Shown piece after piece: positions 24,619 through 33,052 of a DNA stretch of 43,963 bases. Where the stretch lies: contig NZ_BONC01000065.1 in NCBI RefSeq assembly GCF_016862515.1, positions 1-43,963 on the forward strand. The letters run 5' to 3'. The position numbers and the translations under genes were made by a program. The stretch comes from Asanoa iriomotensis. GTDB taxonomy: Bacteria; Actinomycetota; Actinomycetes; Mycobacteriales; Micromonosporaceae. Positions within the stretch are counted from its first letter, which is position 1. Each line of letters begins with the position of its first letter. Below the pieces are notes generated by a model. That model was given only the letters and a program-made list of their open reading frames with translations. It searched no databases and was not told the DNA's origin.

Positions 24619-26445
24619 ATGACAGTTCCGGCCACCCTTCCCGGCGCCGACGAAGCCCCGACTTCGCATCCGCGCCTCCTCGCCTGGGTGAAGGAGGTTG
24701 CCGAGCTCACCACACCCGATCGCGTGGTGTGGGTCGACGGGTCCGAACAGGAGTGGACCCGGCTGACCGAGGAGCTCGTCGAGGCCGGCACGCTCGTCCG
24801 TCTCAACCAGACGAAACGCCCCAACTCGTTCTGGGCGCGCACCGACCCGACCGACGTCGCGCGGGTCGAGGAGCGCACCTTCATCTGCTCGGTCGACGAG
24901 GCCGACGCCGGGCCCACCAACAACTGGATGGCCCCGGAAGCGATGAAGTCGGAGATGACTGACCTCTACCGCGGTTCGATGCGCGGCCGGACGATGTACG
25001 TCATCCCGTTCTGCATGGGCCCGATCGAGGCCGAGAGCCCGATGTTCGGCGTCGAGATCACCGACAGCGCGTACGTGGTCGCCTCGATGCGCATCATGAC
25101 CCGGATGGGCACCACCGTGCTGCGCGCGATGGGCGACGACGCCGACTTCGTGCCGGCGCTGCACTCCCTGGGCGCGCCACTCGAGCCGGGCGCCGACGAC
25201 GTGCCGTGGCCGTGCAACCAGACGAAGTACATCTCGCACTTCCCGGAGACCCGGGAGATCTGGTCGTACGGGTCGGGCTACGGCGGCAATTCGCTGCTTG
25301 GCAAGAAGTGCTACTCGTTGCGAATCGCCAGCGTCATGGCGCGCGACGAGGGCTGGCTCGCCGAGCACATGCTCATCATGAAGCTGACGTCGCCCGAGGG
25401 CGTGGTCAAGTACGTCGCGGGCGCGTTCCCGTCGGCGTGCGGCAAGACCAACCTCGCGATGCTGGAGCCGACCATCCCGGGCTGGAAGGTCGAGACGATC
25501 GGCGACGACATCGCCTGGATGCGGTTCGGCCCGGACGGCCGGCTCTACGCCGTCAACCCTGAGTTCGGCCTGTTCGGCGTCGCGCCGGGCACCGACTACA
25601 CGACCAACCCCAACGCGATGCGTACGCTCGCCCGCGGCAACTCGGTCTTCACCAACGTCGCGCTGACCGACGACGGCGACATCTGGTGGGAGGGCATGGG
25701 CGAGCCGCCCGCGCACCTGACCGACTGGAAGGGCAACTCCTGGACGCCGGACAGTGACGCGCCCTCGTCCCACCCCAACAGCCGGTTCTGCACGCCGATC
25801 GAGCAGTGCCCGATCATCGCGCCGGAGTACACCGACCCGCAGGGCGTGCCGATCGACGCGATCCTCTTCGGCGGCCGGCGCAAGACCACGATCCCGCTGG
25901 TGACCGAGGCCCGCGACTGGGTGCACGGCGTCTACCTGGGCGCGACCCTCTCGTCGGAGACCACCGCCGCCGCGGCCGGCCAGGTCGGCGTGGTGCGCCG
26001 CGACCCGATGGCGATGCTGCCGTTCATCGGCTACAACGCGGGCGACTACTTCGCGCACTGGATCGAGATGGGCAAGGGCGCCGGCGCCGACACCGCCAAG
26101 CTGCCGAAGATCTTCTACGTCAACTGGTTCCGGCGTGACGCCGACGGCGGTTTCCTCTGGCCGGGCTTCGGCGAGAACTCCCGGGTTCTCAAGTGGATCG
26201 TCGAGCGGATCGACGGGGAGGGCAAGGCGGTGGAGACCGCGATCGGTCACGTGCCGACCGCGGACGCGCTCGACCTGTCGGGTCTCGACGTCGACCCGGC
26301 CGCCGTCGCCGCCGCGCTGCGCGTCGACGCCGACGAGTGGCGGGCCGAGATCCCGCAGGTCACCGAATGGTTCGAGAAGTTCGGCGACAAGCTGCCGGGC
26401 GTGCTCTGGGCGGAGCTCGACGCCCTGAAGGCCCGCCTTTCTTAG
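24619..26445 (+). CDS. pckG: Phosphoenolpyruvate carboxykinase (GTP)
   Basis: A 608-residue enzyme converting oxaloacetate plus GTP to phosphoenolpyruvate, CO2 and GDP, the entry step of gluconeogenesis in actinobacteria; length and sequence agree with the GTP class. Visible landmarks are the P-loop [13 protein letters not shown] (about 273-285) with its reactive Cys, the metal-binding region around [10 protein letters not shown], and [12 protein letters not shown]. It has its own promoter region and a good ribosome site. A perfect 30-bp palindrome 9 bases past the stop ends the transcript. Together with glpX in this window it covers two gluconeogenic steps, although the two genes are 13 kb apart and separately controlled. 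Confidence 0.97.
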   Translation: MTVPATLPGADEAPTSHPRLLAWVKEVAELTTPDRVVWVDGSEQEWTRLTEELVEAGTLVRLNQTKRPNSFWARTDPTDVARVEERTFICSVDEADAGPTNNWMAPEAMKSEMTDLYRGSMRGRTMYVIPFCMGPIEAESPMFGVEITDSAYVVASMRIMTRMGTTVLRAMGDDADFVPALHSLGAPLEPGADDVPWPCNQTKYISHFPETREIWSYGSGYGGNSLLGKKCYSLRIASVMARDEGWLAEHMLIMKLTSPEGVVKYVAGAFPSACGKTNLAMLEPTIPGWKVETIGDDIAWMRFGPDGRLYAVNPEFGLFGVAPGTDYTTNPNAMRTLARGNSVFTNVALTDDGDIWWEGMGEPPAHLTDWKGNSWTPDSDAPSSHPNSRFCTPIEQCPIIAPEYTDPQGVPIDAILFGGRRKTTIPLVTEARDWVHGVYLGATLSSETTAAAAGQVGVVRRDPMAMLPFIGYNAGDYFAHWIEMGKGAGADTAKLPKIFYVNWFRRDADGGFLWPGFGENSRVLKWIVERIDGEGKAVETAIGHVPTADALDLSGLDVDPAAVAAALRVDADEWRAEIPQVTEWFEKFGDKLPGVLWAELDALKARLS

Positions 26446-26453
26446 TTTTTCGC

Positions 26454-26483
26454 TAAGGAGGCCCGGCGCGCCGGGCCTCCTTA
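26454..26483. terminator. Terminator after pckG
   Basis: A perfect 30-bp palindrome: TAAGGAGGCCCGGCG followed at once by its reverse complement. A T-rich stretch (TTTTT) lies just before it and none after. The TACACT -10 element of the next gene overlaps its end by two bases. Confidence 0.75.
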
Positions 26484-26487
26484 CACT
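26482..26487 (+). promoter_or_regulatory. Leaderless -10 hexamer of the membrane protein gene at 26495
   Basis: TACACT is followed by 7 nt and the ATG at 26495. It overlaps the last bases of the pckG terminator palindrome. Confidence 0.5.
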
Positions 26488-26494
26488 CACGGGC

Positions 26495-27352
26495 ATGGCC
26501 CCGACGGTGCGCGCGTTGGTCGCGCTCCTCTACGCGACGGCTGCCGCCACCGTCGCGGTCGAGCTGCTCAACCTGGCCTACGCGCCCGACCGGGAGTTCG
26601 GCCTGGCGGTGCGCACCGGCTGGGCCGTGCTGCGCGCGTTCGGCTTCCTGATCCTGGTCTGGCACGTCCGGCGCGGCCGGGCCGGCGCCAAGCCGCTGGG
26701 GCTGATCCTCGCCGTCACCACCGTGTTCGCTGTCGGCCGGCTGATCGTGCCCCGCTCCGGCGTGCCGCCGCTGGCGGGCGCGATCGGGTTCGCCGTGCTG
26801 ACCGCGCTGTGCCTGGCCGTGGTCGTGCTGCTCTACCGCGCGCCGGTCGTCGGCGCCCATCTGGTGCGGCACCCCAACCGCCTGGTCATCGACCGGCGCG
26901 GCATCGGTTGGCAGGAGAGCGTGCCGCGCCGCCCGCCCGTCGCCGGGTGGACGCTGACCGCCCGGGTCGCCGCGTTCACCTATCCCGCGCTGATCGCGGT
27001 GCCCGCGCTGGTCGCACTCGGCGAGGGCGGCCTGCGCCGACTGCCGTTCGCGGTGGCCTGGCTGGCGTTCGCGGTCGTCGTGGGCAACGCGCTGCTGCCG
27101 ATCGCCATCTTCCTGGTGCGTGACCGCGGTTGGGCGCGGGTCGCGCTGGTCGTGGTCACGGTCGTGGTGCTCGCGGTCGACCTGCCGCTCTGTTATCTGT
27201 TGCTCGGCCTCGACGGCCTGGTCCGCGACGGCGGACCACTGCTGGTCGCCGCCGCCGTCGCGGTCTGGGGCGTCGCGCGCTCGCGGGCCACGGCCGGTGT
27301 GCGCCTGCCGGCACCGCGCGCGGAGGCCCCGATCCCGGATACGGTTCCGTGA
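26495..27352 (+). CDS. Multi-pass membrane protein of unknown function
   Basis: A 285-residue protein with about eight hydrophobic segments, the first at residues 5-25 and the last ending near 265, with short basic loops such as WHVRRGRAGAK. I recognise no family; it resembles many uncharacterised actinobacterial membrane proteins. It starts 7 nt after TACACT, just past the pckG terminator. Its stop shares one base with the start of the flavoprotein gene (TGATG), so the two may be translated from one message although the second also has its own -10 motif. Confidence 0.75.
   Translation: MAPTVRALVALLYATAAATVAVELLNLAYAPDREFGLAVRTGWAVLRAFGFLILVWHVRRGRAGAKPLGLILAVTTVFAVGRLIVPRSGVPPLAGAIGFAVLTALCLAVVVLLYRAPVVGAHLVRHPNRLVIDRRGIGWQESVPRRPPVAGWTLTARVAAFTYPALIAVPALVALGEGGLRRLPFAVAWLAFAVVVGNALLPIAIFLVRDRGWARVALVVVTVVVLAVDLPLCYLLLGLDGLVRDGGPLLVAAAVAVWGVARSRATAGVRLPAPRAEAPIPDTVP
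27340..27345 (+). promoter_or_regulatory. Leaderless -10 hexamer of the geranylgeranyl-reductase-like gene
   Basis: TACGGT, inside the end of the preceding gene, is followed by TCCGTG (6 nt) and the ATG at 27352. Confidence 0.5.
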
Positions 27353-28506
27353 TGATCGATTACGACGTGCTCGTCGTCGGCGCCGGCCCGGCCGGTGCGA
27401 CAGCGGCGGTTGCCGCCCGCCGCGCCGGTGCCAGCGTGCTGCTGCTCGACCGCGCCAGCTTCCCTCGCGACAAGACGTGCGGTGACGGCATCGCCCCCCA
27501 CGTGCTCGACGTGCTGGGCGGCCTCGGCGTCGAGGACGTCGCGGCCGGCTACGCGCCGGTGCTCTCGCTGAGTCTGGAGACGCCCAACGGCCAGGCGGGC
27601 GGGCGGCTGCGCCGGCCCGACTACACGATCCCGCGGTACGTCCTGGACGCGCGCATCGTCGACGCGGCCGTCGGCGCCGGTGCGGAGCTGCGCCGGCACA
27701 CGGTCCGCGAGGTGCGGGTCGAGGCCGACCGCGTGGTCGTCGACGAGAAGTTCGCCGCGAAGGCCGTGATCGGCGCCGACGGCGCGGGCTCGCTGGTCCG
27801 CCGTTCGCTGGGCCACCCGGCCAACCGGGGCCGGCACCTGGCCGTCGCGATGCGCGGTTACGTGGCCTTCCCCGGGCTGACCGATCAGCGGATCGTCACC
27901 TCGGGGCCGCGCTGGCCCGCGTACGCCTGGGCGTTCCCGATCGGCGACGGCACGGCGAACGTGGGCTACGGCGAGGTGATGCGGGGTCGGCCGCTCAGCC
28001 GCGCCCACCTGCTCGACCGGATGGCCGAGCTGCTGCCCGAGATCGATCTCGCCGACGTGACCCGCCTGCGGGCCCACCACCTGCCGCTGTCGACCAAGCG
28101 GCCGCCACACGGCGACGGCCGGGTGCTGCTCGTCGGCGACGCGCAGTCGCTGATCAACCCGTTCACCGGCGAGGGGATCTTCTACGCGGTGCTGTCCGGT
28201 TCGCTGGCGGGGCACGCGGCCGCGGTGGCACCGGCCCACGCCGCCCGGCAGTACGCCACGGCGCTGCGCCGGCGGCTGGGGCGGCACCTGCGGCACAGCG
28301 CGGCGGCGGCCTGGCTGGCCCGCACGCCCGCGGTGATCCAGGCCGCTGTCCGGGCAGCCGGGAACGACCGCCGGGTCTTCGACTCGATCGTCGAGCTGGG
28401 CCTCGGTGACGGGCTGTTGCAGGCCCGTACGCTGGGCCGTATCGCCCGCGAGTTGACCGTTCGGACACAACAAGCTCGTCCGTTCGTCTATGGCGGAGGT
28501 CGCTAG
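27352..28506 (+). CDS. Geranylgeranyl reductase family FAD-dependent oxidoreductase
   Basis: A 384-residue flavoprotein with the dinucleotide motif VVGAGPAGATAA (about 7-18), the family signature FPRDKTCGDGI (about 38-48) and the second FAD motif VLLVGDAQSLINPFTGEGI (about 259-277). Relatives saturate double bonds of polyprenyl chains on lipids, quinones or chlorophyll precursors. The next gene is a cis-prenyltransferase, so work on a prenyl product is a reasonable inference. ATG 27352 overlaps the preceding stop by one base and has TACGGT ending 6 nt upstream. The longer open frame beginning at 27130 lies inside the previous gene and is rejected. Confidence 0.88.
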   Translation: MIDYDVLVVGAGPAGATAAVAARRAGASVLLLDRASFPRDKTCGDGIAPHVLDVLGGLGVEDVAAGYAPVLSLSLETPNGQAGGRLRRPDYTIPRYVLDARIVDAAVGAGAELRRHTVREVRVEADRVVVDEKFAAKAVIGADGAGSLVRRSLGHPANRGRHLAVAMRGYVAFPGLTDQRIVTSGPRWPAYAWAFPIGDGTANVGYGEVMRGRPLSRAHLLDRMAELLPEIDLADVTRLRAHHLPLSTKRPPHGDGRVLLVGDAQSLINPFTGEGIFYAVLSGSLAGHAAAVAPAHAARQYATALRRRLGRHLRHSAAAAWLARTPAVIQAAVRAAGNDRRVFDSIVELGLGDGLLQARTLGRIARELTVRTQQARPFVYGGGR

Positions 28507-28516
28507 TCTGCAAGTG

Positions 28517-29287
28517 ATGAATCTGCGTGATCTCGTCTATTCGATCTACGAGCGGCGGCTGACCTCCCGGTTGGCCGGCCGGCCCGTGCCTCGGCACGTC
28601 GGCGTGATGTGCGACGGCAACCGCCGGTGGGCGAAAGAGATGGGTTACGTCGACCCCAACGACGGCCACCGGGTCGGCGCGGCGAAGATCAAGCATCTGC
28701 TCGGCTGGTGCGACCAGGCGGGCATCGAGCACGTCACGCTCTACCTGCTGGCGACCGACAACCTGCGCCGCCCGGCGGCCGAGCTCGACCCGCTGCTGCA
28801 GATCATCGAGGACCTGGTGGTCGAGCTCGCCGAGGACGCCAACCCCTGGCGGCTGCGCATCGTCGGCGCGCTCGACCTGCTGCCGGCCCAGACCGCGACC
28901 GCCCTCAAGGCCGCGCAGGAGCGCACCCGCGACCGGGTCGGCGGGGCCGAGGTCAACATCGCGGTCGGCTACGGCGGCCGGCGGGAGATCGCGGACGCGG
29001 TCCGCTCGCTGCTCCAGGAGCACGCGTCCCGCGGCGGCACGCTCGAGGAGCTGGCCGAGGTGCTCGATGTCGACCACATCGCCGAGCATCTCTACACCCG
29101 CGGCCAGCCCGATCCGGACCTGGTCATCCGCACGAGCGGCGAGCAGCGCCTGTCCGGCTTCCTGCTGTGGCAGTCGGCACACTCCGAGTTCTATTTCTGC
29201 GACGCCAACTGGCCCGACTTCCGCCGCGTCGACTTCCTCCGTGCACTGCGCTCGTACGCGAGCCGCCAACGCCGCTACGGCGCCTAG
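28517..29287 (+). CDS. Cis-isoprenyl transferase (short-chain Z-farnesyl diphosphate synthase-like)
   Basis: A 256-residue UppS-family enzyme condensing isopentenyl diphosphate units in cis. The catalytic Asp33 lies in VGVMCDGNRRWA. The usual FSTENW motif is replaced by LLATDNLRRP, a form I associate with the Rv1086-like short-chain enzymes, and the C-terminal RTSGEQRLSGFLLWQSAHSEFYF (key segment RTSGEQRLSGF) is conserved. The product may be Z,E-farnesyl diphosphate, a precursor of decaprenyl phosphate for the cell wall. ATG 28517 lies 7 nt after TAGTCT (28504-28509). It stands next to a prenyl-reductase-like gene, 10 bases after its stop. Confidence 0.92.
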   Translation: MNLRDLVYSIYERRLTSRLAGRPVPRHVGVMCDGNRRWAKEMGYVDPNDGHRVGAAKIKHLLGWCDQAGIEHVTLYLLATDNLRRPAAELDPLLQIIEDLVVELAEDANPWRLRIVGALDLLPAQTATALKAAQERTRDRVGGAEVNIAVGYGGRREIADAVRSLLQEHASRGGTLEELAEVLDVDHIAEHLYTRGQPDPDLVIRTSGEQRLSGFLLWQSAHSEFYFCDANWPDFRRVDFLRALRSYASRQRRYGA

Positions 29288-29340
29288 ACCGACCAAGGGC
29301 GGGTGGCGGCCGTCGATGTGAGACGGCACACTTGCTTCGC

Positions 29341-29811
29341 ATGAGGTTGCGTGGCGTCTTCCAGGTCGGGCTCGTGATCGCCGCCGGGGCGCTGGCCCTC
29401 GGCTGCTCGTCCACGGTGGAGCGCCAGGCGGCACCCCTGCCGTCCGTGAGCGGCGTGCCCCAGACGGCGGTGCCGGCCATCCCGCCCAAGGGCGCGGCCA
29501 CGCCCACCGCCACCAGCGTGCCGGGCACCGAGATGACGCCGCCGCAGGACCGCAACGTCTGCGGGCGGGTGCGCACCGCGACCAACGACTACTCGCGGTC
29601 GTACGACAACGCGGCGCAGGCCGACAAGGCGACCGTCGGCAAGAAATGGTCGGGCTTCATTCGCGAACGGGCCAAGGAGGCCCGCGACCCCAAGCTCGCG
29701 AGCGACCTGACCAAGGTGGCCGACGAGATCGCCTCCTGGTCACCGGGGCAGCCGGACCTGCGCGCCTACACGAGCCTGCTCAACACCGCCTGCGCACCCT
29801 GGGCCGCTTAG
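29341..29811 (+). CDS. Lipoprotein of unknown function
   Basis: A 156-residue exported protein: MRLRGVFQVGLVIAAGALALGC is a lipoprotein signal with the modified Cys at 22 (ALGC). A Pro/Ala/Thr-rich linker follows (about 25-72), then a small helical domain (about 75-156) with two further Cys (NVCGRV and TACAPW) that could form a disulfide. I know no family. The ATG at 29341 lies 53 bases after the prenyltransferase stop. The stop overlaps that of otsB by four bases, convergent. Confidence 0.7.
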   Translation: MRLRGVFQVGLVIAAGALALGCSSTVERQAAPLPSVSGVPQTAVPAIPPKGAATPTATSVPGTEMTPPQDRNVCGRVRTATNDYSRSYDNAAQADKATVGKKWSGFIRERAKEARDPKLASDLTKVADEIASWSPGQPDLRAYTSLLNTACAPWAA

Positions 29812-30632
29812 CGCAGCGCGGCGGCCGCCTTGCCGAGGAAGTCGCCGAGCGCCTCGGGTGAGTCGAAGGTCAGGTCGGCGGCGCCCGCCACCGCCTGGCC
29901 GGTCTCGGGGTTGGCCACCGCGACGCAGACCCCGAAGAACGACGGGTCGCGCTCCTCACGGTCGCGCAGCGCCGCGAACGCCTTGAGGTCGGAGACGTCG
30001 TCGCCGAAGTACCACGCACAGCCGGCCGAGGCCACGGCCTCGCCGATCACCAGGCCCTTGTCGCGGTCGACCGGCGGCTTGAGCTCGAGCACCATCCGGC
30101 CGACCTGCACCTTGAGGCCGAGCCGCTCCGCCTCGGCGCCGCCCCAGCGCTCGACCTCGCCGGCCAGCTCCGGCGCCGTGCGGTAGTGCAGGGCCACCGA
30201 CAGCCGCTTGTATTCGACCAGGATCTCCGGCGGCAGCTCGGCCCGGGCCCGCTCGGCCAGGTCGGCCATCGCGGGCACCCAGGGCAGCGCCGCCGGCTCG
30301 GTTACCGTGGGCCCCGCGCCGTGGCTCTGCTCCAGCCCGTAGAGCCCGTAGAGGTCGACGTCGGCCGCACCGTGGAACCGGTCGCGCAGAAAGTCGACCG
30401 GCCGCGCCGACACGATCGCGACCCGCCGGACCACCGCGGCGAGCGCCGAGATCGCGGCGAGCGCCCGCGGCACGGGCCGCACCGAGGTCGGATCGTCCTC
30501 GACCGGCGCCAAGGTGCCGTCGAAGTCGAAGAAGAGCACGCACTCGTCGGCCCGGTCGGCGGTCAAGCGCCATGCGCTCTCCGCACTCAGCGGGCGGTCG
30601 TCGCGCCCGTGGCCCTGTTCTGACCCCCGCAC
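29808..30632 (-). CDS. otsB: Trehalose-6-phosphate phosphatase
   Basis: A 274-residue HAD-superfamily phosphatase releasing trehalose from trehalose 6-phosphate. HAD motif I is FFDFDGTLAPV (nucleophile and acid Asp), motif II is the IVSARP segment, and motif IV is YFGDDVSDLKAF. The paired OtsA synthase gene is not in the window. GTG 30632 was selected because TAGGCT (30639-30644) ends exactly 6 nt upstream; a TTG two codons earlier is less likely. It converges with the lipoprotein gene by a four-base overlap. Confidence 0.92.
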   Translation of the reverse strand: MRGSEQGHGRDDRPLSAESAWRLTADRADECVLFFDFDGTLAPVEDDPTSVRPVPRALAAISALAAVVRRVAIVSARPVDFLRDRFHGAADVDLYGLYGLEQSHGAGPTVTEPAALPWVPAMADLAERARAELPPEILVEYKRLSVALHYRTAPELAGEVERWGGAEAERLGLKVQVGRMVLELKPPVDRDKGLVIGEAVASAGCAWYFGDDVSDLKAFAALRDREERDPSFFGVCVAVANPETGQAVAGAADLTFDSPEALGDFLGKAAAALR

Positions 30633-30638
30633 AACCAA

Positions 30639-30644
30639 AGCCTA
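30639..30644 (-). promoter_or_regulatory. Leaderless -10 hexamer of otsB
   Basis: TAGGCT on the minus strand is followed by TTGGTT (6 nt) and the GTG at 30632. Confidence 0.55.
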
Positions 30645-30713
30645 CCGGGTGCCGGTCGGCTCCGCGCCGACAGATCAACCGGTTGACAGTGGATCGTTTT
30701 CGGTTGTCGGACC

Positions 30714-31082
30714 TCAGTCGTCGACCACGCCCATCCGCCGTGCGGGACGCTGGTTGAAGGGAACCACCGCACCCGGCTCGTCGCCGTGACTGAGCAAATA
30801 GCCCTCGACGAAGCCGGCGTTGCGGTCGCCGGTGTGCGCGTCGACCTCGTTGAGGCGTGCCGCCACGAACTCAGCGAGGGCGTTCAACCGCCCGACGACC
30901 CGGTTGTACATCTCGGCCATGACCGCCACGACGACGCCGACCGCCGAGATGGCGATGGTGGCCAAGTTGAAGGCGAGTGGGAGTTCCTCTCTCCCCTCCA
31001 GAATTCCCACGATGATGTTGGAACTCATGAACAACGTTGCCGAGACGGCCGCGACCACGACCGCCCCCCATTTCAGGGCCAT
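30714..31082 (-). CDS. Small two-helix membrane protein of unknown function
   Basis: A 122-residue protein with two hydrophobic segments (about 4-27 and 36-59) and a C-terminal soluble part that starts with a likely coiled or amphipathic helix (RVVGRLNALAEFVAARLNEVDAH) and ends basic. The AGGAGGAGGGG ribosome site about 8 nt before the ATG at 31082 is very strong and rules out the longer open frame reaching 31610. No known family. An HTH gene lies upstream on the same strand after 170 bases in which I see no gene. Confidence 0.7.
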   Translation of the reverse strand: MALKWGAVVVAAVSATLFMSSNIIVGILEGREELPLAFNLATIAISAVGVVVAVMAEMYNRVVGRLNALAEFVAARLNEVDAHTGDRNAGFVEGYLLSHGDEPGAVVPFNQRPARRMGVVDD

Positions 31083-31252
31083 CGACAGACCCCTCCTCCT
31101 TGTCCCGCAGGGCTTGGCTGACCTCCGGTGCTCCCCACCCGACCCGAGCCCAAGCAGTACAAACGCGCAGGTTACTGCGCTACGAAGGTAAAGATCGTGC
31201 CATTCGACACAAGAGACTCGGCTTCTTTCGCCATTTGCGCATAAGGCCGCGC

Positions 31253-31813
31253 TCAGACCGCTTTTCCGCGCTTGGATCCGCGATCGGACGGCAATAGCGG
31301 GCGGTAGGCGAGATAGCGAATGGTCTCGCGAATATGGAACTTTTCCGCGTCGGAAACGTTGGGGTCGACCAGTCGGCGCAGCAACGCCTCGACGTCCGGG
31401 TCCATCGGCGGTGCGGCCGGAGCCGGCCGGCCGGCGGCGCCGGTGTCCCAGCCGAGCACGCCGAAGGCCACGGACGGATTGAGGCCGAGGCCGGCGCAGA
31501 ACGCGACCACCCGCTCCGCCTCGGGATCGCTGGACCAGTCGGCGCGGACCCAGCGGTTGATGGTCTGCCGGGACACGCCGGTGCGGCGGGACACCTCGGA
31601 GCCGCTCCACGCGCGGATGGCGCGGGCGTCGTCGAGCGCCTTGCGGACGAAGGCGGCGAACGCGATTTTGCGTCCGGGGGAGGTGTCCGGCACCGGGCGA
31701 CGGTACGGCCAGTTCTCGATCTTCTGGCCGCCCGGCGGGGGCGTGTATCGCGGACGTGACGGTCCGAAGTGGTCGCCGGTAAACGATCGGGCGGGATTTT
31801 CGGGGGGCGTCAC
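31253..31813 (-). CDS. Helix-turn-helix transcriptional regulator
   Basis: A 186-residue protein. The first 50 residues are Pro-rich and probably flexible. Residues about 52-115 form an XRE-like helix-turn-helix with VSRRTGVSRQTINRWVRADW as the recognition part. The C-terminal 50 residues contain a predicted helix pair (DPDVEALLRRLVDPNVSDAEKFHIRETIRYLA, key segment EKFHIRETIRYLA). TAGTCT (31820-31825, minus) ends exactly 6 nt before the GTG at 31813, which fixes the start. It is divergent from the short leaderless ORF at 31902. Small inverted repeats in the 88-base gap (TCACGCGCGTGA near 31870) are possible operators. Confidence 0.8.
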   Translation of the reverse strand: MTPPENPARSFTGDHFGPSRPRYTPPPGGQKIENWPYRRPVPDTSPGRKIAFAAFVRKALDDARAIRAWSGSEVSRRTGVSRQTINRWVRADWSSDPEAERVVAFCAGLGLNPSVAFGVLGWDTGAAGRPAPAAPPMDPDVEALLRRLVDPNVSDAEKFHIRETIRYLAYRPLLPSDRGSKRGKAV

Positions 31814-31819
31814 GTGGTC

Positions 31820-31825
31820 AGACTA
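31820..31825 (-). promoter_or_regulatory. Leaderless -10 hexamer of the HTH gene
   Basis: TAGTCT on the minus strand is followed by GACCAC (6 nt) and the GTG at 31813. Confidence 0.55.
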
Positions 31826-31901
31826 AGTGGACACAGGTCTCACGCTAATCGGCCGAAAAGCCGATGCTGTCACGCGCGTGATACGGATTACGGTGTGTCA
31901 C

Positions 31902-31967
31902 GTGAACGAGACAATGCGTGGGGAATGGCGTCCCCAACACGGGACACCAGAAGGGTTCGAGCGGTGA
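31902..31967 (+). CDS. Short leaderless ORF (21 residues) coupled to the next gene
   Basis: TACGGT (31889-31894) is followed by 7 nt and GTG 31902. The ORF runs 21 codons, starting VNETMRGEW and ending PEGFER. Its TGA (31965-31967) overlaps the GTG start of the next gene as GTGA. The peptide is not hydrophobic and shows no run of identical codons typical of amino-acid attenuation. It could be a leader that couples translation to the downstream gene. Evidence is spacing and overlap only. Confidence 0.4.
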   Translation: MNETMRGEWRPQHGTPEGFER

Positions 31968-32320
31968 CCGAGCTGGCCAGCCGCGAGCAGGCCTTCGGGC
32001 TGATCGCGGCGGGCGTCGCGGCTGGCATCACCGCGCCGTGGCGGCTCTACCTCGCCCACGGGGCCAGGTACGTGTCGCTACAGGTCGCCGACATGGCCGA
32101 GTGGGACGCGTGGCGGATCCACCTCGGGTGCCCGGACTTGCGGATCCGGGTCTACGACACCGGCAGCGAGGTGCGCCGCACCTCCGTCGCCGAGGTCGTC
32201 ATCGACCGGTGCCGGGTCGCCGTCGAGCTCGTCGAGGAAGTCGGCGTCGACGACATCGACCACCTGCTGGCCGGTCGCCCGCACGTCGACCGCGCCCCGC
32301 GCTATCCGGACGAGCGGTAA
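31964..32320 (+). CDS. Hypothetical protein (118 residues)
   Basis: A soluble, mixed alpha/beta protein of 118 residues with no recognised family. It starts VTELASREQAFGLIAAGVAAG and has an acidic C-terminal half with VELVEEVGVDDIDHLL. GTG 31964 has AAGGG about 8 nt upstream and overlaps the stop of the short upstream ORF; an in-frame ATG at 31925 is an alternative start. The gene is divergent from the HTH regulator, and a small membrane-anchored protein gene follows 15 bases downstream. Proximity suggests control by that regulator, which is unproven. Confidence 0.65.
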   Translation: MTELASREQAFGLIAAGVAAGITAPWRLYLAHGARYVSLQVADMAEWDAWRIHLGCPDLRIRVYDTGSEVRRTSVAEVVIDRCRVAVELVEEVGVDDIDHLLAGRPHVDRAPRYPDER

Positions 32321-32335
32321 GGACAGCACGGACCG

Positions 32336-32668
32336 ATGACGCCGTACTTCGCGATCTTCCTCGTGCTCTTGCTCGGCTCGTCCAGCTACGCGGCGGGCCG
32401 GCTGCACGGTGGGTTCAGCTACCGCAACGGATACCGACAGGGCTACACCGACGGCGACCGGGGCGCGTGGAACCGCCGGCGCCGGGAGACGCAGACGGTG
32501 GCGGCGACGTTCCGGGTGCAACCGCGGCAACGGTCAGCATCGGACGTCCCGACCACCATGATCGGTTCGGGAACCACCTATCTCAGCGCCTCCTTCGTGG
32601 GGACCACAACCGACGGCGGACGGCACGCCGTGGGGGTTCGCGAGATCGCGAGCCAACCCGCGGTGTGA
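32336..32668 (+). CDS. Small membrane-anchored protein of unknown function
   Basis: A 110-residue protein with an N-terminal hydrophobic segment (about 5-20) followed by GGFSYRNGYRQGYTDGDRGAW, a short aromatic/glycine stretch, and a basic, Ser/Thr-rich remainder. No known family. ATG 32336 starts 15 bases after the preceding stop, suggesting one transcript. Two hairpins lie between its end and phoH2. Confidence 0.6.
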   Translation: MTPYFAIFLVLLLGSSSYAAGRLHGGFSYRNGYRQGYTDGDRGAWNRRRRETQTVAATFRVQPRQRSASDVPTTMIGSGTTYLSASFVGTTTDGGRHAVGVREIASQPAV

Positions 32669-32719
32669 GTGGTCACTCACGAGCGTGGACCGCCAGGTGA
32701 CCGGCGGTTCGCGCACCCC

Positions 32720-32749
32720 GGGATCGGGCCAGTCCGGTGGCCTGATCCC
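32720..32749. terminator. Hairpin after the 110-residue protein gene
   Basis: A 12-bp stem, GGGATCGGGCCA with TGGCCTGATCCC (one G-U pair in RNA on the plus strand), and a 6-nt loop. It is 51 bases past the stop and may end the small plus-strand operon. Confidence 0.45.
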
Positions 32750-32787
32750 AACGGCGACGACGCGTGAGGGGCGCGTGTCGTAGCCGG

Positions 32788-32821
32788 TGGCCGGCCCGGC
32801 GAGCGCCCGCCGGGCCGGCCA
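32788..32821. terminator. Strong GC-rich hairpin before phoH2
   Basis: A perfect 14-bp stem, TGGCCGGCCCGGCG and its reverse complement, with loop AGCGCC. Together with the hairpin at 32720 it marks the gene-free stretch 32669-32907. Probable terminator without a T-tract. Confidence 0.55.
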
Positions 32822-32895
32822 ACCCCTATGCGAAATCCGGGTAAACGAGTGCTGCTTAGTTCGGCGTGTACTTCCCCCGGACCCCTTGCGCCGGT

Positions 32896-32910
32896 TAGCG
32901 TCTAGCCATG
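32896..32910 (+). promoter_or_regulatory. Leaderless-type promoter and ATG upstream of, but out of frame with, phoH2
   Basis: TAGCGT (32896-32901), CTAGCC (6 nt) and ATG (32908-32910) copy exactly the leaderless pattern used by other genes here. The ATG is in a different frame from phoH2, whose in-frame starts are GTG 33029 and GTG 33053. That frame has no stop for more than 500 codons, all antisense to nothing but overlapping phoH2. See the finding on this point. Confidence 0.4.
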
Positions 32911-33052
32911 GCGAGGGGTCGTCCCGCGCCAGCCGGACGGCCCGGACCTGCGACGACTTCGCCACGGGGCCTGCATCCGACCCCGTGCTCCCGGGCACCG
33001 GAGGAAGCGGAACACGCGGGCGGACCGGGTGCACGCTCGCCGGAGCAGGCCT

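Noticed and set aside
24322-26496. 724-codon minus-strand frame
   Set aside because: It is antisense to pckG over its length; composition is typical of a shadow.
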